22,839 nt of DNA from positions 2,851-25,689 of the forward strand of contig JAHLWZ010001046.1 in the NCBI GenBank assembly GCA_020536535.1. Direction: 5' to 3'. Origin of the DNA: Pelomyxa schiedti. Lineage: Eukaryota > Evosea > Pelobiontida > Pelomyxidae. A model generated the notes under the pieces. It ran no database searches, was not told where the DNA came from, and saw nothing but the letters and a program-made list of their open reading frames with translations. Positions 19,155 through 22,839 of the stretch are shown here, piece by piece (the first letter of the stretch is position 1; each line of letters begins with the position of its first letter). The translations under genes and the position numbers were made by a program.

Positions 19155-20314
19155 TCCCGTTGATAGAGGATACAACACCATCTCTTATTTGTATTGCACC
19201 AGTGTTGGAAAAATATGCATAGGATATCCCAACATCAATTAGCCATAAGGAGCCTCCACAGGCTTCAGTTACTTCGTTCTAAAAAAAAAAACGCATAAGA
19301 AGTAATTTGTACAAAGGTAAAAAACCTGTACAGTGTGTCCAACAACCATTCTGTCCAAGTTCAGAATATCAAGGGTTTCTCTGACGGATTTACAGTCACC
19401 ATATGCAATGTCCCGAGTCCACAATGTACCATTGATACCCAATAACCATGAATAGTCTGGGGCTTTCTTGGATTTCCTGTTTGGAACGTCACCCGCTGCT
19501 TGTCGTAGCTCCATGTTGATTAATTCATTTGCATGGTCCACGCCAAGTTTAGCCACTACTGGCATAAGTCCAGCATGGACAAACAGAGTCCGATCCTCTA
19601 CTATAATGGCTTTCATTTCGGAACGGATCCATTTCCCATATTTTCCTTCTGCAGAAAAGGCTGCTTTCCTTTTTGCACTGCCACCAAATTGTTGAATATC
19701 CCTCACTGAAACATACCGCCAGTCACCAAGAACATTCATTAACTAGAGAAAAATGTGAGTCAACCAAGCAGAGGTGCTTTTTACCCTATCTAGGATACTA
19801 ACATACTTCATGGTTTCCAAGAACAAACCTAATAGCCCCCCCTACTCAATTCCATTATTAAAAAAAAAAAAACCCCAATGTTTCATGGATATCTCAAATT
19901 AAAATGAAAGAATTTACTCTGAGGTAAGGGGTGGCCCCCAAACACACCCTTCTTTTTGGCCTGGTCAGCAAAGTCCATGAAAAAATCCAAAACTTGCATG
20001 GAGTAGTCACCCCTGTCTACCAAGTCTCCCATTTGAACCAGCACAGAATCACCCCCTGTCCAGGCCCCTGTGGATTCTCCCATAACTCCGATAGCCCTCA
20101 GCACCCTCTTGGTGCCCTCCAAGTCGCCGTGCAAGTCCCCAACCGCGAAAATTACGCGCTGCGGGCGGCTGTGTTCTTTAATGATGGTGTTGCCTCGTTG
20201 GTTGTTCTGCTGATATTCTCGGCCTCTCGAGGTGCCAAGCACCTCATACAAAAGCAAAATCGAGACTGCAACCACAACACCGCCTCCTGCTAATTTCCCC
20301 AATGATCGCATCAT
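19150..20314 (-). CDS. Shewanella-like PPP-family protein phosphatase, membrane-anchored
   Basis: Four minus-strand exons: 20314-19918, 19841-19807, 19742-19326, 19278-19150 (325 residues). All metallophosphatase motifs are present: GDLHGD (59-64), GDLVDRG (96-102), GNHE (141-144, ending a 35-nt exon), VHAGLMP and VVGHTVQ. These bind the two catalytic metals. The arrangement, with about 40 residues between GDxxDRG and GNHE, is that of the Shewanella-like (SLP) group found in plants and protists but not in animals. Residues about 10-24 (GGGVVVAVSILLLY) form a single hydrophobic segment, so the enzyme is probably a signal-anchored membrane protein or enters the secretory pathway. ATG 20314 is the first Met; there is a second directly after it. 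The downstream substrate is unknown. Confidence 0.93.
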
Positions 20315-20951
20315 CAATGAGCACCCTTTTCTGAGAAAGGATCAAAAACTCTATCCCAAGAAGCTTCTCGTCGTACTCCTCCACGCGCCTCCGTCTAACG
20401 TGCACTTAGACGAGTTCCTCTAGAAGAGGAAGTTGAACAAACAGTACTCCCATGCTTTTGGGAATCAGTTCCGAAAGCAGAGTGAAAGACGAACCCCGAG
20501 AGATGTTACAAGCGAGCGAAGTCCTTAAGATCGTTTCTCTTATTTCAATAACTTCTGAGCGTTGTGTGGTGATGTCATGGAGACTGCTTACAGAACTATA
20601 GCCGATTTGTGTGAGTCTGGTTTAGGTCTGCTGGATGTGGGTTCTGAGACGGCCTACAAGAGGAATCATCTTGTTGTGAGGAGTGATGGAGGACGGATCC
20701 AGGAATCTTGATGCGGTGAATGGGCGCCAAGGCGGCCAACTAATTATGGTAATTCACGGAAAAGAGTGAGTTCAAGCTAACACGCACCAGCCAACCGACC
20801 CACCTTATAAACCCCTCTGTCTCGGGTAATTAGTTAAGACAAAGTTGTCATATAAAACATCTAACACACATGACTACGACAACACTATTCAGCCCACAAC
20901 GTCCCTCTCCCATCCCGTCCCGCTATGTGGACGTCGAATAAGATTGGGGGG
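20315..20951. other. Intergenic stretch upstream of the phosphatase and downstream of the tRNA
   Basis: No known gene is recognised here. It must contain the phosphatase promoter (minus strand). The only protein-like frame is the short one at 20577-20711, listed separately. No inverted repeats, mobile-element ends or strong low-complexity tracts are seen. Confidence 0.6.
20577..20711 (+). CDS. Possible 44-residue ORF, unrecognised
   Basis: ATG to TGA reads 44 residues beginning METAYRTIADLC, with a mixed, globular-looking composition (GLGLLDVGSETAYKRN). There is an in-frame TGA shortly upstream of the ATG. No homologue is recognised and the frame is short enough to occur by chance. It could also be one exon of a longer spliced gene. 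Confidence 0.2.
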   Translation: METAYRTIADLCESGLGLLDVGSETAYKRNHLVVRSDGGRIQES

Positions 20952-20956
20952 AAAAA
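20952..20956 (-). terminator. RNA polymerase III T5 terminator for the tRNA
   Basis: On the minus strand the tRNA's discriminator base is followed after four nucleotides by TTTTT, the standard Pol III stop. The strand and short spacing match the tRNA gene. Confidence 0.8.
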
Positions 20957-20960
20957 TGAA

Positions 20961-21032
20961 TGGCCCCGCTCAGAATCGAACTGAGATCAAGAGAGCCAAA
21001 ATCTCCCATACTAACCATTATACTACGGAGCC
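20961..21032 (-). tRNA. tRNA-Gln (anticodon UUG)
   Basis: A full 72-nt cloverleaf is present on the minus strand. It has a 7-bp acceptor stem with one G-U pair, a 4-bp D stem (pairing includes two G-U), a 5-bp anticodon stem, a 4-nt variable region and a perfect 5-bp T stem with loop TTCGATT. The internal A box (TAGTATAATGG) and B box (AGTTCGATTCT) are intact. With one base at position 26, loop TTTTGGC puts UUG at 34-36 (plus-strand 20997-20999), reading CAA glutamine. There is no intron. The discriminator base is A; CCA is not encoded. A stem register shifted by one would give UUU (Lys), but that would leave no base 26. Confidence 0.88.
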
Positions 21033-21249
21033 TTCGCAGTTTGGTGTGTCGTGAACAGAGTTCCTTCTGCTGCCATCTTCTTTCCAAGAAAGAAAAGGAT
21101 GGCTCATCCCACACTTTTAGTCCCCTGAAGGAGTGTGTTGTTCCACAGCCATTCCAGTGTTCCACTTCGCCCTTGAACGGTGGCTCTTTTCTCTCATATG
21201 TCCACAATCCTTCAATTGCCGTAGTTGCGAATGTTAGAACAAGGAACAT
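21033..21249 (-). other. Protein-like open frame just upstream of the tRNA, doubtful
   Basis: From an ATG at 21249 the minus strand reads MFLVLTFATTAIEGLWTYER and on through KVWDEPSFSF into the tRNA without a stop. The composition is protein-like, but the frame continues through the tRNA, so a real gene would need an intron or a start elsewhere. It may instead be the promoter region between the tRNA and the plus-strand gene. No homologue is recognised. Confidence 0.2.
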
Positions 21250-21288
21250 CGAAGAAAAAGGAAAAGAACAGGTGGATAAACTAACAAA

Positions 21289-22839
21289 ATGAGCAGCGAC
21301 CTCTCCGACGCGCACCGAGCTCCGACGTGCGAAACCGACATGGAGCGCTAGTTGTCGGGTCTCCCCCAAGGCATCTCGTCCTCGTCCTCATCGTCACAGA
21401 GACAACTATCCACCAAAACCCGCTCCTCTTCCTCTTCCACAGTCACCTCTTTCACCCCAAGTGCAGTGACAAGGAGCGAGCCCAAGCCCGCCGTGAAGCA
21501 GCCCAATCCCCCAAAACCCAAAAGGGGAAAGTATCTGGAAGGGTGGGGCCACGCAAACCACTTGTTGTTGTAGGTCTCACTCCAACCATCAGCATAATCA
21601 CGCCTGGTGCTGCTGTTGCTGAAGGTGCACGAGTCGATAATAGTGCAGAGACAAGAATGACTTCCGCTTCCACAGGAGTGACGACGCTTGTGGGACACGT
21701 CACCACCACCAAGGTTCCTTCTGGAAACTTCCAGTCCGTGCAGCCGCACATCGAGGGAATTTACTTGAGAGAGCAGATGGTGAGCCTCCTCGTGGGAACT
21801 CTTCCCAGGTGCGGAAGTGCTTCTGCCCTGCGATTTCTGACGCCGTCGTTGCTATTCCGTATTCATTTGGGCAAGGTCCACCGAGAAGAGGCTGGTGATA
21901 GTGCTCCGCACCGGCACCGGTCAAGGAAATCCTGAAGCTCGGACTCTGGCAGGATGCGGGTGTCATATCCTCGGAATTGGAAGTCAATCCCGTGTGGCGT
22001 CCCCCTGAAGAGCCCTGGGCGGGGGAGGATCACTACGTCGTTCACGAGAAGAATGGGCCACGCACTCCTTCCATTTTCAAGCTTCGCGACGTGTAAAGAC
22101 TGGGAGACTCGAGGGTCTTGCTTGTGATCCCTCCCCCTCGAGCATTTCACTGGAAGACAAACAGCCACTGGATCCTTTATCACTATGGAACTGAACCAGA
22201 ATTTTACATTGAGCCTGCCCTGCTTCCCCCCACACCACCACAAATTGGAAGTTCCTCCTCCGCCTCTTCCTCCTCCCTCTTGAAGGTTCAACAAGAAGAG
22301 CTGGGCCTGTTGGAGGGACACGTGATGTCCTTGGTCACCCTGAGCAAGAGGGAGCCCCACCTGGCGCTCCTCGTTTCACGGAAGGTGAACGCGAATGGCA
22401 CGCAGCCTGAGTATGACATAATATTCTGGAACGTCAAGAAGTCAATGGAGAGCAAGCGATTCCACGAGATGGAGAGGTGGCTGGTGACTGGGATGCAGGC
22501 CCGGGAAGGTGAGACCATTTTGAGTGTGTTTGTGATCAGGTCCTGTGGCTCTGATGATAACGACTACCTGGGTGACGACGCAGTCGTGGTTGCCAAATCG
22601 TCGATGGGTAGAGTCTATGTCATTAAGAGGAAGAATCCAGCAGCACCTCACCTCGTCCAAAGTGCTGGGTGTGCAGTCAGGAACTTGTTCCCAATTGGGA
22701 ACGGAACCAAGTTCTGCATCACATACGACGGAAGATATGAAATACGAGACGTGAACACGCCAGAGAACGTGCTGATGACCGTCGACATCACAGGGTTCAA
22801 GTCGGTGGAATGGGAGACAAACACTGGCCTCATGCTGGC
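21289..22839 (+). CDS. Partial gene for a beta-rich, WD-like protein (right end cut by window)
   Basis: The 3' part is secure. An exon 22157-22839 is open to the window edge, with beta-propeller-like strands (EYDIIFWNVKKS, YEIRDVNTPENVLMTVDI) that resemble WD-type blades but lack firm GH/WD signatures. A 66-bp intron (22091-22156) removes an in-frame TAA. The preceding exon ends KNGPRTPSIFKLRD at 22090. Upstream, a frame ending QPHIEGIYLREQM at 21779 is followed by a consensus donor (gtgagcc). Acceptors at 21901 or 21925 would rejoin in phase and remove in-frame TGA-TAG. The 5' part (ATG 21289, then Ser-rich and Pro/Lys-rich sequence) switches frame and its splicing is unresolved. I do not recognise the family. 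Confidence 0.6.

Noticed and set aside
20961-21032. Reading the tRNA as tRNA-Lys (UUU) or tRNA-Pro (UGG)
   Set aside because: Lys would need position 26 to be missing; Pro would need a broken anticodon stem. The standard register gives UUG with five paired bases.
21890-22093. In-frame TGA-TAG and TAA stops in the right-end gene, suggesting a pseudogene
   Set aside because: Each stop can be removed by an intron with a consensus donor and matching phase (21780 to 21901 or 21925; 22091-22156), so disruption is not required.
21863-22360. Minus-strand frame of 165 residues
   Set aside because: The plus strand carries exons that join in phase at good GT-AG sites and continue into a long protein-like frame to the window edge.
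1-22839. CRISPR arrays, transposons, integrases or bacterial operons
   Set aside because: No direct-repeat/spacer array, transposase or long terminal repeat was seen, and the genes are spliced nuclear genes.

Overview
The window is nuclear DNA from a unicellular eukaryote with a compact, intron-rich genome. I cannot fix the lineage from sequence alone. The reading is eukaryotic because spliceosomal GT-AG introns, mostly 40-70 bp with T-rich tails, interrupt almost every gene. The products are also eukaryotic: a TRAPP subunit, RNA polymerase subunit RPB8, a prenylated Ras-like GTPase, a lysosomal PQ-loop transporter and a TRIM-like RING/B-box protein. I rebuilt twelve protein genes by joining exons at GT-AG sites so that protein-family alignment and reading phase both held. 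For ten of them the summed exon lengths are multiples of three and lead to a single stop. The code looks standard. Of the eleven stop codons seen, nine are TGA, two are TAA and none is TAG.

Layout, left to right. 242-1460 (+) is a PQ-loop amino-acid transporter. 1565-2385 (-) is TRAPPC6/Trs33, convergent with it. 2600-4713 (+) is an ER J-protein with thioredoxin-like domains (DNAJC16-like). 4807-5509 (-) is RPB8. 5594-8793 (-) is a 918-residue protein with a RING, two B-boxes, a coiled coil, a fibronectin-III-like domain and a glycine-rich C-terminus. 8859-11267 (+) is an ankyrin-like repeat protein divergent from it, with only 65 bp between the two start codons. 11973-13019 (+) is a Ras-like GTPase. 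13258-15459 (+) is an unrecognised coiled-coil/poly-proline protein. 15555-18006 (+) is an ASNSD1-type asparagine-synthetase-domain protein. 18107-19128 (+) is a REV1-like BRCT protein with no polymerase. 19150-20314 (-) is a membrane-anchored Shewanella-like PPP phosphatase. 20961-21032 (-) is a tRNA-Gln(UUG). A partial beta-rich, WD-like gene (+) runs off the right edge.

The genes do not form one pathway. They are mostly housekeeping functions (trafficking, transcription, ER folding, lysosomal transport, signalling) packed with intergenic gaps of 21-240 bp. Exceptions are about 700 bp before the Ras gene and about 1 kb around the tRNA. The least ordinary part is 5.6-11.3 kb, where the TRIM-like gene and the ankyrin-like gene share one tiny promoter and become GC-rich towards each other. 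Other points of interest are the stand-alone REV1-type BRCT, the coiled-coil/poly-proline protein of unknown family, and the overlapping 3' ends of the BRCT and phosphatase genes. All exon structures are inferred from splice motifs, phase and homology read by eye; no transcript evidence was available.
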